Shown: in pieces, positions 46,141-57,632 of the stretch
How the letters are laid out: each line of letters starts with the position of its first letter
Numbering within the stretch: the stretch's first letter is position 1
Assembly: GCA_022828595.1 (NCBI GenBank)
Contig: JAKGHH010000008.1
Span: 27,706,378 to 27,770,377 of the forward strand
DNA from: Nelumbo lutea
Lineage: Eukaryota; Streptophyta; Magnoliopsida; Proteales; Nelumbonaceae
Direction of reading: 5' to 3'
DNA: 64,000 bases
The notes under the pieces: generated by a model
What the model saw: the letters and a program-made list of their open reading frames with translations, nothing else
Database searches by the model: none
What the model was told of the DNA's origin: nothing
Program-made: the position numbers and the translations under genes

Positions 46141-48605
46141 GTTATGTTTTTTTAGTTTGTTTTTAAATTTGGCTTTTGAAAAGATTTTTTAACATATTCT
46201 TTATTAAGAAAAGAGAGGGTCCTGAAACACCTATAAACAAGTGTACCAAAACCCTATCCGATACCATACCTTGAACCTTGAGTAGGAGTAAGTTCAATAT
46301 TAGTAAGATTAAGTTCAATAAAAAAAAACCAATTTCATAATAAAATCAATGTCCAATTCTTAGACTCATGATTCAAACACAACCATATATTTCCCATCAA
46401 AAATCATTTCCCATATAAGAAAAAGTTACCAAATTCCTTACATGTAGGAAAATTTGATTATTTGATTCATCAATCCCAATGCTAATTAGAAATTTAAAAG
46501 TTCAACAAGTAAATGAATTAGAGATTTCTAGAGTGATGGAAAAAGCAGTACTTTCTTACATAGAGGACTTCATCTAAGCAGCAGATTATGACTAAATACA
46601 TAAAAATAAAAATAAAAGATTATGACTAAATATATTGAGGGCTTCCCAGTTGGTGCGCTAGATGAATTGTCCTAGTGATGGTGCGGTTTTCAAATCCCCT
46701 ATTATCATCTATGTAAGAAAAGAGCTATTGATGTGGTATTGTACTGTTGACTTAAAAGAGTAACCACCCTTGTGGGGTGTCAAGCAATGATTAATATAAA
46801 AAAAAAATTATGATTAAATATTTGGGCATAAAGCTGGAGCCTGGACCAAACACGAGGTCAAACTCAATCTTTCTAACCTGAACCCAGCCCGCACTATAAC
46901 TTGATGCACTCAGGTTGGGCTTAGGCCTAGGTTGGGTATATATTGGTCATTGAACCCATTCTAAAATTACACACATATGTATGTATATACGTAGAAATTT
47001 ATGTGTGTATGTATGTGTGTATGTGTACAGTTGGGCCAGGTTCAAGTTGCTTAAGGGCTAGGCTTGGGTCGAGCTCGAAAAATAAAAAATTTGAAGTCTT
47101 GGGAACAAGCCCAATCCGAGTCCAACCCATGTAAAATTTTGGGATGGGTTGATCTGGGCTCAAGTTGGGCCCACCCAAATTGCACCCCTAAATTGCAAAT
47201 TAAGCTCCATTAATGAACCGAGATTGACCTTATATGGAGGACTTCATATTCGTGTATCATTACCTCGACTTCACATTCCTTCATTTTTCCTAGCATTCTA
47301 TATTTGCTTGTTTCCATCTTTGTACTAACCAGTTTTTTTTTATATAGATATTGGAAATTTAACAACCTCTTAGGTAGAATCTCCCCAGGAGTTAGAAAGG
47401 CAAATATAAGCTATAGTGCTATTCTTGAGCTCTTTCAATGCTAGGTTGTAGGAATGACCCTTCTAACCATTAGCTACAAAATTTGAATTCTCTTAGGTTG
47501 TGTTTATATTCAATTGTGGACCTATTCTTTTCACAAAATTTGTAGCAATTCTTGATCAAGTTCTTGATGTTCCATATGGAGGGTTCAGACATCCTTGGAG
47601 GCTTCCAATAACCAGTTGCAAATCCCCTTCTATAGTCCATTTCAAATTCTTGAACCTTATTGCCGTAAGGTGCACTTCATGAGCTTCTCAAGCTTCAGCT
47701 TCATTGATAGTATAGTATCCAATGTCTATAGAAACCATGAATTGAACTAAGCCTGAAGCGACCCTTACCATGATACCCATTGTGCAAGAACCATCTTCTC
47801 TCCTTGAAGTATAAAATTTTATCTTTATTTCTCCTTTTGGTGGCGACTTCTAGCTTACCAGGTAAGTGTTAGGTTGCATTTGAGTGTCTTCATCCATTGA
47901 GAAGTTTGCTTAAACAAATATCCTAGGATATGAGTGGGCAAAAATATTACTTTAATATGATAAAGTAATATTTTTATTACTTTTTATTATTTATTTATGA
48001 TATTAAAAGTTAACATATTTAACCCAAAAGTTGAACTAAATTATGTATATCATTTTCATTTATCAAGAAAAATGGTTCTTGTTTATTACACTTATTTTTT
48101 TAATTTGATTAATAAAAATATCATAAATGTGTCTAATTTTTTCTACCATTTTGTAATTTTTTATATTTATTTATATTTTAAAAACTTTATTACATAAATA
48201 TAACTTCATAGGTTGATCAATTTGATTCAGATGGTTGAACTGCTTAGCCACCACTTAGATAAATAATGGTTTTGTTTTTTAGTCTGTTTTAAAATATATG
48301 GTTATATATTGTTAAAAAAATTGGCATAGATATAATTAGTAGCATTTATTGGCAAAAATATAGGATTTAATAAAAGGGAATGGGATTTAATACCTTAAAT
48401 ATAAGACTTAATGAGAGGGGATTAAATTAGGTGGAAAGTAATAATTAAAGTTGCATTTTCAACCCTTACAATCAGAGATAGACTAAATACATAAATATAG
48501 GCATTTTAATAGCCAGTAAAGCTAGCATTAAAGCTATAATAAAATAACTTTTATACAATTTCTCAAATAAAGAAATAGAGGGTTATTTTAGTTCAAAAAA
48601 GTTTC
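46141..48605. other. Intergenic, no gene recognised
   Basis: It contains a GGTTGGGC/GCCCAACC-rich degenerate hAT-like patch (46850-47190) with a short TATG-type repeat (46975-47030), and AT-rich DNA at 47950-48600. No coding exons could be supported. Confidence 0.4.
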
Positions 48606-48644
48606 ATATATATACTTATATATATATATATATATATATATATA
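48606..48644. repeat. (TA)n microsatellite
   Basis: About 39 bp of nearly pure TA dinucleotides. Confidence 0.9.
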
Positions 48645-49285
48645 AGTATCACTTGATTAGAGTAAATGTTGTTTTTGTGAATATCATCTAGATGCACCCT
48701 TACTTATGATAGTTGGATATGAGATCTAGTTTGGAAAAAAATGGTGGCTGGCCTTAGCACGTCCAAGAGTTCCTCAATTAGGGGAATTGGAAACTTGTCC
48801 TTCACTGTGATGTTGTTTAAGGCTCTATAATTGAAGCAAAAGCACCAAGTAGCATAATTTTTCTTCACTATAAGCATTTTTGAGGAGTAAGTACTTGAGC
48901 TAGCATGATAAGGATCCTATGGTCACTTTTCCTAGAGTGAGGTAACCCTTGTGGTTCTTTAAACACATCAGCAAATTCTTCTAAAAGTTGTTGTGATGTT
49001 ATGTGGGCCACTGTTGTGATTGGTCCTATGTTTTTTTATGTTAAAATTGGGTCGTCTAGGCCCAAACCGATGTTCATTAAGAAGTGATGATCTTGTTGTC
49101 TGTAGCTTTAATTTTGAACATAGATTGAAGGTTTTGGAGTTGAGTTTCCATAGATTGGGCGTAGTGTAAGTGGCAATCCACACCATCCACTGAGAAATCT
49201 ATCATCACCTGATTCCAATCACATACTACAGGCCCTAATTGGATGAGCCAGTGAATACCCAATACAATGTTGGCCCCTGTAAATG

Positions 49286-50941
49286 GAGTCCGGATTCGAT
49301 GGACCCTTCGTTCATGGAGCGCATCAACCCTTCAATAGGAGGGTTGCACGTTGCCTCTTCAGCTCTCATCTATTCCGTTACTCTAAGTAATGCTCAATCC
49401 GTCATTTTCCTTATCAGCACGGTTCAACCAGGTGGTAAAAACTGAAATCAATCAAAAGGAAGAAATACAAGCTTCCCCCTTACATTTGAACTCCCTGCCT
49501 CCCCCCATTTTCACTCGAGCCCTAACTCAAGAACACAATACCATTGGCTGTAAAAAGCAAAATCAAGCGAAAGGAAGAAAGCCAAGCTTTCTCCCTTCGT
49601 TTGAAATCCCTGTCTCCCCCCATTTTCACCCAAGCCCTAGCTCAAGAACACAAGACCACCATTGGCGTCCGCATTGTTTCACCGAGATCCAACAACTTGC
49701 TCTCAGCTGGTCATAAGAAATTTAAACTCCAGTAAGCTTCTTCCCCCTTCTCTATTTCTTGGAACCCTGTTTTTTATCTCAAATATTATCTTCTTCCTCT
49801 CTATAGACCATCGACAACAACGACCTCATTGTTCCACCGAACTCCCTCAGATTATCACAAGGTAACTCAATCTTCGATCCGTAATACCTACACAACCACC
49901 TAGAGATAGCACTTATAAATACCACATCTGTGTAGAAGCCAAGCACAAAATGCCATCGTCACTAGTGCAACACCTAGACAGTTCGAGATCTACCAAACAT
50001 GGGTAGTGCTCTAATATCATCTTCGAGCTTAAGTTACTCAATCTTTCACACCCATCTAATATCAAACATCGAAGCTTCTCTCCAACTATGCTATTTATGG
50101 CGTAGACACTCAAATTTGTAATACCAAAAGACTCACTCGTATTCATGCTCACTAGACTCTGTATTATGTTTGTGTTGAGCATCTGGACGAGGTTAATGAC
50201 CCCTTGGTTTGTGATCAACTTCAGTCCCACAAGGGTGAGATGCTTAACCTGAATGCATGCATGCCCTATCCATGCCAAGAATAAGCCTCCAATCCTATGG
50301 CATTTATTCAATGCTAAAGAATGCAAATGAGGATATTTTGGAAGCCAAGTTGTTTGCGAGTTTGAAGTGTCATCTGCTATTCCCCTGCATCTTACCAATG
50401 ATAATGTCTTCAGTGTCACACTGCAATTTATGAACACTTGAACTAAACTATTCCAGGTAATAGAACGTCATTCCTCCAGTACCAGATTCTCAAGCAACGA
50501 AATTAACTTGCTCAACTCTTTCAGACCCTCGTCGATTAAACTGTTGCACTTTTAGACCGATATCCACGTCAACCTGATGATCATAAACCCATCATCAACA
50601 ATTGCCATGGAGCTTGCTTTGTTTAATAAATTGGACCAAGGTGTCAAAGAAAGGACATTCAAATTCTTGTGCATTCCAACCAAGCCAAATCCTTCCTCTT
50701 GAATGATACCTAAAATGTTGTCAAGAACAATGCAACTTAGGGGGAAAGCTTAGGTTTCTTCCTTTTCATTCATTTCATTTTTTACCACCTGATTGAACTG
50801 TGTTGACATGGAAAACAACGAATCGAGCGTTACTTAGTCTTAGAGTAACAAAATAAAGGAGAGATGAAGAGGCGACGTGCAACCCTCTTATTGGAGGGTT
50901 CACACGCCCTGTGAACTGAAGGGTCCACAGAAACCAGACTC
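49286..50941. mobile_element. Pack-MULE 1 (1656 bp) with captured EBF-like gene fragment
   Basis: Inverted arms of about 190 bp begin GAGTCCGGATTCGATGGACC at the left and GAGTCTGGTTTCTGTGGACC (complement) at the right. They share TGGACCCTTC, GAGGGTTGCACGT, CGCCTCTTCA and TTCAA.CAGGTGGTAAAAA. The 9-bp flanks CTGTAAATG (49277-49285) and CTGAAAATG (50942-50950) match at 8 of 9. The element sits inside the gypsy remnant. It contains no transposase. A direct duplication of about 116 bp (unit starts 49437 and 49552) precedes the captured gene piece. Confidence 0.9.
49880..50755 (-). pseudogene. Captured fragment of an EBF1/EBF2-type F-box-LRR gene
   Basis: The longest clean frame is 49913-50437 (174 codons). 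It contains successive plant leucine-rich repeats of the cysteine-containing class: LKTLSLVRCRGIADD, LHSLALNKCHRIGG, VKHLTLVGLKLITNQGV, LRCLILDGCERLSN and LVDLELSRCCTSDDGI. Upstream on the minus strand the same reading continues with stops: IDEGLKEL, LENLVLEE(stop), and KNLNVLSLTPW further up. The order and wording match the LRR tract of EIN3-binding F-box proteins, which in ethylene signalling target EIN3/EIL1 for degradation. There is no F-box and no start, and stops interrupt it, so it cannot make a functional EBF. It could yield antisense or small RNA to the donor gene. Confidence 0.8.
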
Positions 50942-51605
50942 CTGAAAATGGTAATGGATATAAGTTAGTTCAAAGTAGATAGCCTTGGACTTTTATGGTT
51001 TCCTCTTTGCATATTCCTAAATAGGGGATGTTCTGGTTGTTTGCTACCCAATATTTGAAGTGATAGGTTTGTTGTATGCTTAGAGAGGTCTTCAAATACA
51101 AAGTTCAGTCTGTTGCCGCTATTGATCAACACTGATATTGTTCTACCCAGCACCATTCCTTCCACCCTCATCGTTCTTGGTGAGTTGATTCCATTGAGGA
51201 TATGTAATGAAATTCATAGCAGATTTGAACACGTTTCCTCAAATTGGCTCTCCATAGTTTCCCCATTGTCCATTTGGAGTAAATAGGCTTGTTGGGCTTT
51301 ACATTTATGGTCAGGCTCAAATTTTTTGTTATAGTTGAAACGAAGGCCTCGTTCCCAACGATTATGCATTTCGGTCCAAGAGAGCTTCTTGAAGGGTGCC
51401 AATGCTTATGAGGGTACATTGCAATCTTGTGATATTATTGGTCAGGACTATATTGGCTCAATCTTGGAAGGTATCTTCTCCTCCCGTAGCTTTGCAAGTC
51501 CAACGACAACCATAACAAAGGAGGGTTGCATGCTTTTCACCTCAACTCTAATGTCATCATGTAGGTCGTCAAGGAAGCATCCCATCAAGGTTGCTTCATT
51601 GTAAT

Positions 51606-51852
51606 GTATAGAAAATATATGTGACATATATTAAAAATATATAAAATATACATATAAATATTTATACCGGCCAGTTCAATTAACCATCGATTTTTTGTAG
51701 GTTAACCAAAAACTGAACTGGTCCTTCAGGTTTTCAAAAATATCAAACCGAAATCAAATTGACTGATTTGGTTAACCTCATTTTGCAATTTGGTTTTTCA
51801 TGGACACCTTTGATTAAAACATCGTTGTTCTCTTTTCTTCTCCATCCCCTCT
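51606..51852. other. No gene recognised
   Basis: AT-rich, with an AACCGAAATCAAATTGACTG-like degenerate repeat. Confidence 0.35.
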
Positions 51853-51855
51853 TTA

Positions 51856-52110
51856 GGCTGTGTTTGGAAATGATGCAAACAAGTGTGAGTGCAAATATAT
51901 ATAGTGTAAAACGATCCATATAAATTGCAAGGTTGGGTTAGTTTTGCACCGATAAATTTACCTTTTTACCAAACAGACTTTTAACTGTAATGGATGCAAA
52001 TGTAAATTCCAATAAAGCATATGCCTTTTTTTTATCAAAAGCCCACTTGAATGCAAATTTACTTTTTTTTATTAATGTGCTTTTACATCTTATTACCACT
52101 ATAAATATGT
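51856..52110. mobile_element. Truncated MITE, GGCTG-CAAATATGTAG family
   Basis: The left end GGCTGTGTTTGGAAATGATG is preceded by TTA. The internal landmarks CGATCCATATAAATTG, TTACCAAACAGAC, AAAAGCCCACTTGAATGC match the 19115 copy. It stops near 52110 without the right terminus. Confidence 0.8.
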
Positions 52111-52384
52111 GTTTTTTCCCTTTTATTTTCATTTCCTTTTACTAAAACAATACAATTCTTTCAGTGTCACAGGTTCAGTCTTCAAGATTCAAGAATTTGT
52201 TGTCTTCTACGAGATACCAAAAATCTTCTTTGTCGATTTTGCTTAATAAATAAGCATTGAGGCACTTTTCACCATGCATTTGCTTTTAAATTTTGATTAT
52301 TTGAACTGACGAGTGATTTCTTTCTAAGTTTTTAGTTTACTTAAATGTTATTGCAACAAAGTTCAAATGTGTATATAAAAATAA

Positions 52385-53434
52385 GGGTAAAATATAAAAA
52401 CCTCCCCTGAATTTCTGACAATCATAAAAACCTCCCGTCAAGTTTTATTTTAACAAAAACCTTCCTTAGACTTTAAGAAAACTCTACACATACCTCCCTT
52501 CCATCACTGAACTAGACGGAAAATGTTCAACTGATGCATTAATTTTTCCAAAATGACCATCCTACCCTTTTAAAGGATTCTCGAGCTCTATTAATCTACT
52601 ATAGATTCTTTCTTTTCATGTATAGTTTTATTAAAATATTCCTAATTTTAACTTGAAATAACCCATTTACCATCATTTTTATTTTTCAATCTCCTACCCC
52701 TAAAATTCCATCAACTCAAGAAGAGAGGTAGCATTCGACCACTACAGATTTCTCTAGTAGTGGACCTATGAAACAGACTAGCAAAGGGAATTAACCACCT
52801 TATTTTAAATTTTAAATTTTTAAATTTCAATGGTTTGGTTGAGTTTACTCATTTCTGTCTACTACTGCTTTGGTGCTTATTGTTCTGTTTTCCCGTCTCC
52901 TTCTCGTATGGATTGCGTCTCTTCCACTTTGCTTGCTCACGACAATGACTTCTCCCATCTCATGAGCTCTGGACTCGGTCACCATATCGTTTCTTTCACC
53001 TCCACCACTTATGGTCTCCTCACCCTCGACCCTTTCCCTCATGCCGACCACCACCTCCTTCTGCTAACCCCTCCTCCCTTCACCCTCGGTTCCCTTTTCC
53101 CAAGTCCTCTCCCCGAACTTGAAGGGTGATCAACCTATAGAGCATGCATGACACTAATAGAGCTCAAGAGTCATTCAATTAGTAGGAATGGCGTTTTCAT
53201 GTCCTATGAGAATGATAACAGGGCTCGAGAATCCTTTAAAAGGGTAGGATGGTCATTTTGGAAAAATTAATGCATCAATTGAATGTTTTCCGTTTGGTTT
53301 AATGATGAAAGGAAGGTATATGTAGTGTTTTTCAAAAGTTTAGGGGAGGTTTTTGTTAAAATAAAATTTGAGGGGAGTTTTTTATGATTATCAAAAACTT
53401 CATGAGAGGTTTTTGTATTTTGTATTCTATACCC
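52385..53434. mobile_element. Pack-MULE 2 (1050 bp) with captured glutaredoxin-family fragment
   Basis: Long inverted arms (about 220 bp; 52385-52605 and 53213-53434) share AACCTCCCCTGAA/AACCTCTCATGAA, TTATTTTAACAAAAACC, GATGCATTAATTTTTCC, AAAATGACCATCCTACCC and AAAGGATTCTCGAGC. Both ends start GGGTA. The interior is clearly richer in G+C than its surroundings and holds a coding fragment at 52908-53129. No transposase is present. A matching 9-bp flank was not found (TAAAAATAA versus ATTTGGTTC), so the target duplication has decayed or the ends are slightly misplaced. Confidence 0.85.
52908..53129 (+). pseudogene. Captured 5' coding fragment of a glutaredoxin-domain protein
   Basis: The open frame from ATG 52908 reads MDCVSSTLLAHDNDF, then HHIVSFTSTTYGLLTLDP, then a Pro-rich stretch, ending at TGA 53127-53129. 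Plant proteins of the At3g28850/At5g39865 type, which carry a C-terminal glutaredoxin domain, begin MGCVSS and have the VSLTSTTYGxLxLD motif at this position. The match covers only this N-terminal region. The Gly-2 needed for N-myristoylation is Asp here. The glutaredoxin domain itself is not captured, so no redox activity is expected. Confidence 0.72.
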
Positions 53435-54040
53435 ATTTGGTTCCATATTGCCAAACCCCTTAGTTATTTTTCCTCTAACAATGAGGAACAACGCCAAATA
53501 GGGCCTAAATATTTTTTATTCCAATTCCGCTTTATATAGTTGAATCCAGAATTCGAATTCTTTTTTTGGGTGAAAATACTTGAATCCAGAGACGATTCAA
53601 ATAATATGAACCCAAGAAAATATATTCCACTATAATTTAGAGTTCGCATCCCCGCCCCACCACCTGTCACCCCGCAAATGCCCCACACAATGTGCAACTG
53701 CCACATGTCCAGTCGCATGCGGTGGGCGTTCCCGCGTACGGGGCTAATGGGATGACCGTTAGCTCGTCCTGTTAGCCCAAAAATGAGTCCAAATTTCTTT
53801 CTTCCATACAATGTTTCAAAAAGCGACCCAGAAATGTAATTGTTTTGGCCATTGGTTTCTGGGTCGACGATCCGACCGTTTTGTTTGAATAGATAGCCTG
53901 TTTTGACAAATAAATTAAAAAAATAAAAAATAATTAAAAATAAAAACTCTCAAAAATCTTTGAACGAGTCGACGGGTCAAGGTTCAATCGCCCTGGTCAA
54001 CGGGTTGTTGACGTTTTCAACGGTTTTTGGTTAAATATTG
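53435..54040. repeat. Repeat-rich stretch with a hAT-A-related copy (53816-54030)
   Basis: 53640-53745 carries a CCCCACACAATGTGCAACTG module repeated at 55235-55320. 53816-54030 (GCGACCCAGAAATG, TTTGACAAATAAATT, CAACGGTTTTTGG) recurs at 55370-55600 and, inverted, at 55680-55900. It resembles the left arm of hAT-A. Confidence 0.55.
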
Positions 54041-55010
54041 ACAGTGATTAAAGTATCGATATCAGGTATCGTATCGGACAACTTGGATATGTATACGGAT
54101 ATGGATACGCTTGGAAAACGCATAGATACAGACGAAAAATATGAAAATGCTTGGATACGCTAAGAAAATGCATATAAATTCAATAATTATATTAATAACT
54201 TCAATTTTAATGCCAAAATAACTATAAATAACACATAAATACATAAGAATTGTATATTTTAATGGTATATCTTAAGAAATATATTATTATTGATATAATG
54301 GGATACATAGATATTATACAATTTTATTGATAATGCATCAATTTTTATTTTTATTAAAATATTATTATATTTGAATTATTATATCATTTATTTTTATTTT
54401 ACTATTTCAATTTTTAACATCAACAAAAAAAAATCAACTAAAAATTAATTTGCAAATGTTTAGTAAATAATATTTTCACTTTTGTAAATAATAAATATGT
54501 TTATATAAAATGTAAATGAAATTTTGAAGATGCACATCATATGAAAATTCATAAATTTTAATTACAAAAAATAAGTATTCATTATTAATATTTTTATTCT
54601 TATGATTTTTTAAAATAAAAAGTTTATTTTTATTTAAATGTAGATTATTGGATTTGATAGATTCAATTTATATTATATTCTCAAATATTTTGTAAACAAT
54701 ATTTTATCTTTGTAATAATAAATACATTGTTATTTAATGCAAATTGAAATATTAATTAATAATTTATAAAATAATTATTATAAATTATAAAGTTTACATA
54801 AATAATTTTAATTATTAAAATAGTCATTCTATTAATAATATTTTTCTTTTTATAAATACATTGAAATTAAAAATCATTTATCTATATGTGGATTTGGTAA
54901 ATTATTTATTTTATTAGTTTATAAAATAATTATTTTGAATATATATGTGGATTTTGAGTTATTGAATGTACAATTTGTTTAGATTAAATGTAATAAGTAA
55001 TTTTAATAAA
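54041..55010. other. AT-rich region, no gene recognised
   Basis: Starts with a GGATATGGATACGC motif repeated within 54090-54165, then almost 900 bp of very A+T-rich DNA. Similar in character to 10780-11460. Confidence 0.4.
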
Positions 55011-56489
55011 AGATAATTTATTCCAATTGTTATCAAGAAATGGAAGGTGGCTTGACAGTTAAAACCCTTGCTCTTTTAGATGTTGTGCGACTTGGTTTGC
55101 AGGGATCGAATCATGCTAAAATTTCCCATATTCCCGCCCCCTCAACCTCAAATTGTGTTTGACCCCGTTTTATTCTCCTTTGCTCGAGTTCGGATCCACC
55201 TCCATCTTCGACACTAGCGATCACTCTGTCCAATTCACTGTCACTATGCGGCCACCACCACTTGTTGCCCCACACAACGTGCAATTGCCACATGTCTAGT
55301 CACATGTGGTGGGGCGGAGGCTAAACCTCCTTTCTCCCATATTCCCACCCCCTCAACCTCAAATCAACGTTTTAAAAAATGACTCAGAAATGGAATCGTT
55401 TTGGCCACCGTTTTCTAGGTTGATGGTCCGATCATCCAGTTCGAATGGACGGGCCGTTCTGACAAGTAATAAACTAAAAAAATAAGGATAATTAAAAATA
55501 AAAATGGTCAAGAATCGTTGAACGGATCGATTGCTCAAGTCAATAGAATCGGTTGATAGTTTGGCTCGGACAATTGGACCGTGTTGAGGGGGTGGGAATA
55601 TGGGAGCAAGGTTTTTCGAAACCGCCATTAACCTAGGCGGTCGGACCATTCAACTTGGGAACCGTCGAGGCAATGGGTTCCATTTTACTCCAAACCCGAT
55701 ATCTGACAAAAAATCGTTGAAAAAGTCAACAACCTATTGACCGAGATGATCAAACCGTTGACCAATTTAATGATTTTTGACTTTTTTATTTTTAATTTAT
55801 TTGTCAAAACGTGCCACTCATTCGAATTAGACGGTCAGACTGACAACCCCAAAACCAGTGGCCAAAACGGTTTTATTTTCAAGTCATTTTAAAAAACAAG
55901 AAAGAAATTTAAAATCATTTTGAGACTAATGGGACGAACTAACGGCCGTATTATTTCATGCTTAATTGGCCATCACTTACAACCGGTTGGAACTTATAAA
56001 AGAGATTAAAAAAATCTACATTCTACAAATTGTGAAAAAAACTTAGAGAGCCTGTGACTCAAACCTTCTCCCCCCAATCAGTAACAACAACAAGTTCAAA
56101 GGTGAATCAAACACAAAAGGCTAATGAACCCGCAACGTCTCACGATGCCCCACAACGTCCCCCGATACATACGGCGTATTGGAAACATCATTCGATGATG
56201 TCATCAACACAACGCGGCGGGAATGTAATGTGGGACATTGTGGGGCGGAGATGTGAGCTCTTCGGGGGTATACCTAAAATACCTAAAGAGGGAAAAAGGG
56301 CCGTCCAAAAAAAAAAAAGAGGGAAAAGGGATCGCTAGAACGAGGGCGGCGAAATCATGAGGTTAGGTTTCTTCAAATATTGAATTCACATCGATTCAAA
56401 TTTCAGACCCCAGACCTTCAGCACTCGTTCTTCGTCGTCTACTCGTCTTCGCCAGTCGGACATACACGAAGAGAAAGAATCTATCAAGC
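55011..56489. repeat. Repeat-derived sequence upstream of F-box gene 3
   Basis: Two hAT-A-related segments in opposite orientation (55370-55600 and 55680-55900) form a loose inverted pair, with CCCATATTCCC.CCCCCTCAACCTCAAAT at 55125 and 55337. 56100-56240 has several CAACGT/GCCCCACAA words. The last about 150 bp (56340-56489) are the likely 5' UTR and core promoter of the F-box gene. Confidence 0.5.
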
Positions 56490-57632
56490 ATGGAGGAAAA
56501 TACGAAGAGAGCAAAACAAGAAAAATGTTGTGCAGCGCTGTCGCCGAATTTCATCCCAGACGAAATTATCGACGACATACTCTCAAGGCTGCCTGTCGAA
56601 TCTCTTATGCGTTTCAAGTCTGTGTGCAAATCATGGTGCGATAAAATCGGTGATCCTCATTTTATCAGGATGCATCTCAATCGAGCAACTCGTGAAGCGA
56701 GCAACTACTCTCATTTTTTCGTCAAAACTTCGACCACCCTCCATTTCGTTGATCTTGAGTCATTTCGTAAGGCTAAACTAGTCCTGCCATTTGAGAAGAC
56801 TTCAATCAAGAAAGTCCAATTGGTGGACACCTGTAATGGCTTGGTATGTTTATCACTTGGCTCCAGACTCACTTATTTGTGGAATCCCGCGACCAGAGAT
56901 TGCAGACAACTGCCGATTGAATTTCACAGATCTGGATACTATACTCCGTATCTGGGGTTTGGTTACGAACCCACATCCGATGAATACAAGGTGGTACGAC
57001 TCATTTATGGCTCAAATTATCGCAAACATGAACTCATCGAGAGTAATTTGTACACGCTGGGGACAAATTCCTGGAAAAAGCTTGCAATTGGATCCCATCC
57101 ATACGCTAGTGGCTTTTACGGTCATGGCAGTTGGCTCCAACTTAGTCACGCCCTTGGCAAAAGGTCTATTCACTGGATCATATATGGAAGTGATTGGACT
57201 AAAATTGCTGCTTTTGATCTCAAGGATGAAATGTTTAGAGAGGTTTCGTGCCTGCCGCGTGGCATGGATGATGAAATTGATTGGGGCCACGGATTGCATG
57301 CCCTTGAGGGGTGCTTGGCAGTAGCTTGCAACAGACGCTCTGGTACTGACATATGGGTAATGCATGATTATGGCTCAGAGAATTCTTGGACTAAAATGTT
57401 CTCTCTCACTCGGTCAGACTTTGGGGATTATAAATATTTTTGTAATTTGGAATTATGGAAGAACAGTCATCTTGTGGTTCACTCTGAAAAGTCACTATTA
57501 TTAATTGATATAATAAACAAAAGGAAAATTGGAGAACTTCGAATTAATCGCCCGCATTCTAGAACAACTTATACCGAGACCCTGGTTTCTCCTAGAGTTG
57601 CAGGCAGAATTAGCGAAGGAATTGAGGTATAA
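56490..57632 (+). CDS. F-box protein with FBA domain, copy 3
   Basis: A single exon of 380 codons, intact. It starts MEENTKRAKQEKCC, aligned with the alternative start of copy 2. F-box at residues about 22-62 (IPDEIIDDILSRLPVESLMR, CKSWCDKIGDPHF). FBA region with CNGLVCLSLGSRLTYLWNPA, LGFGYEPTSDEYKVVRLI, NLYTLGTNSWKKLAIG, LGKRSIHWIIYG, FDLKDEMFREV and DIWVMHDYGSENSW. It is probably a substrate-selecting subunit of an SCF ligase. It is on the opposite strand to copies 1 and 2. The carboxy tail (SPRVAGRISEGIEV) extends slightly beyond where copies 1 and 2 stop. Confidence 0.9.
   Translation: MEENTKRAKQEKCCAALSPNFIPDEIIDDILSRLPVESLMRFKSVCKSWCDKIGDPHFIRMHLNRATREASNYSHFFVKTSTTLHFVDLESFRKAKLVLPFEKTSIKKVQLVDTCNGLVCLSLGSRLTYLWNPATRDCRQLPIEFHRSGYYTPYLGFGYEPTSDEYKVVRLIYGSNYRKHELIESNLYTLGTNSWKKLAIGSHPYASGFYGHGSWLQLSHALGKRSIHWIIYGSDWTKIAAFDLKDEMFREVSCLPRGMDDEIDWGHGLHALEGCLAVACNRRSGTDIWVMHDYGSENSWTKMFSLTRSDFGDYKYFCNLELWKNSHLVVHSEKSLLLIDIINKRKIGELRINRPHSRTTYTETLVSPRVAGRISEGIEV

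Larger units (their letters stand above)
48680..51605 (-). mobile_element. Ty3/gypsy gag-protease-RT remnant, minus strand
   Basis: Read on the minus strand from 51605: the C-terminal gag helix region (CFLDDLHDDIRVEVKSMQPS), a degenerate zinc-knuckle block (WTEMHNRWERGLRF with the first two Cys lost), then the protease start MRVEGMVLGRTISVLINSG (51171) in which the catalytic D of DSG is N. The reading is interrupted by a Pack-MULE (49286-50941). It resumes with VLGIHWLIQLGPVVCDWNQ (49262) and RT motifs FNYRALNNITVKDKFPIP and EELLDVL near 48740-48830. The RT is deleted internally and lacks its catalytic box. Gag-PR-RT order and motifs define gypsy. Confidence 0.82.
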
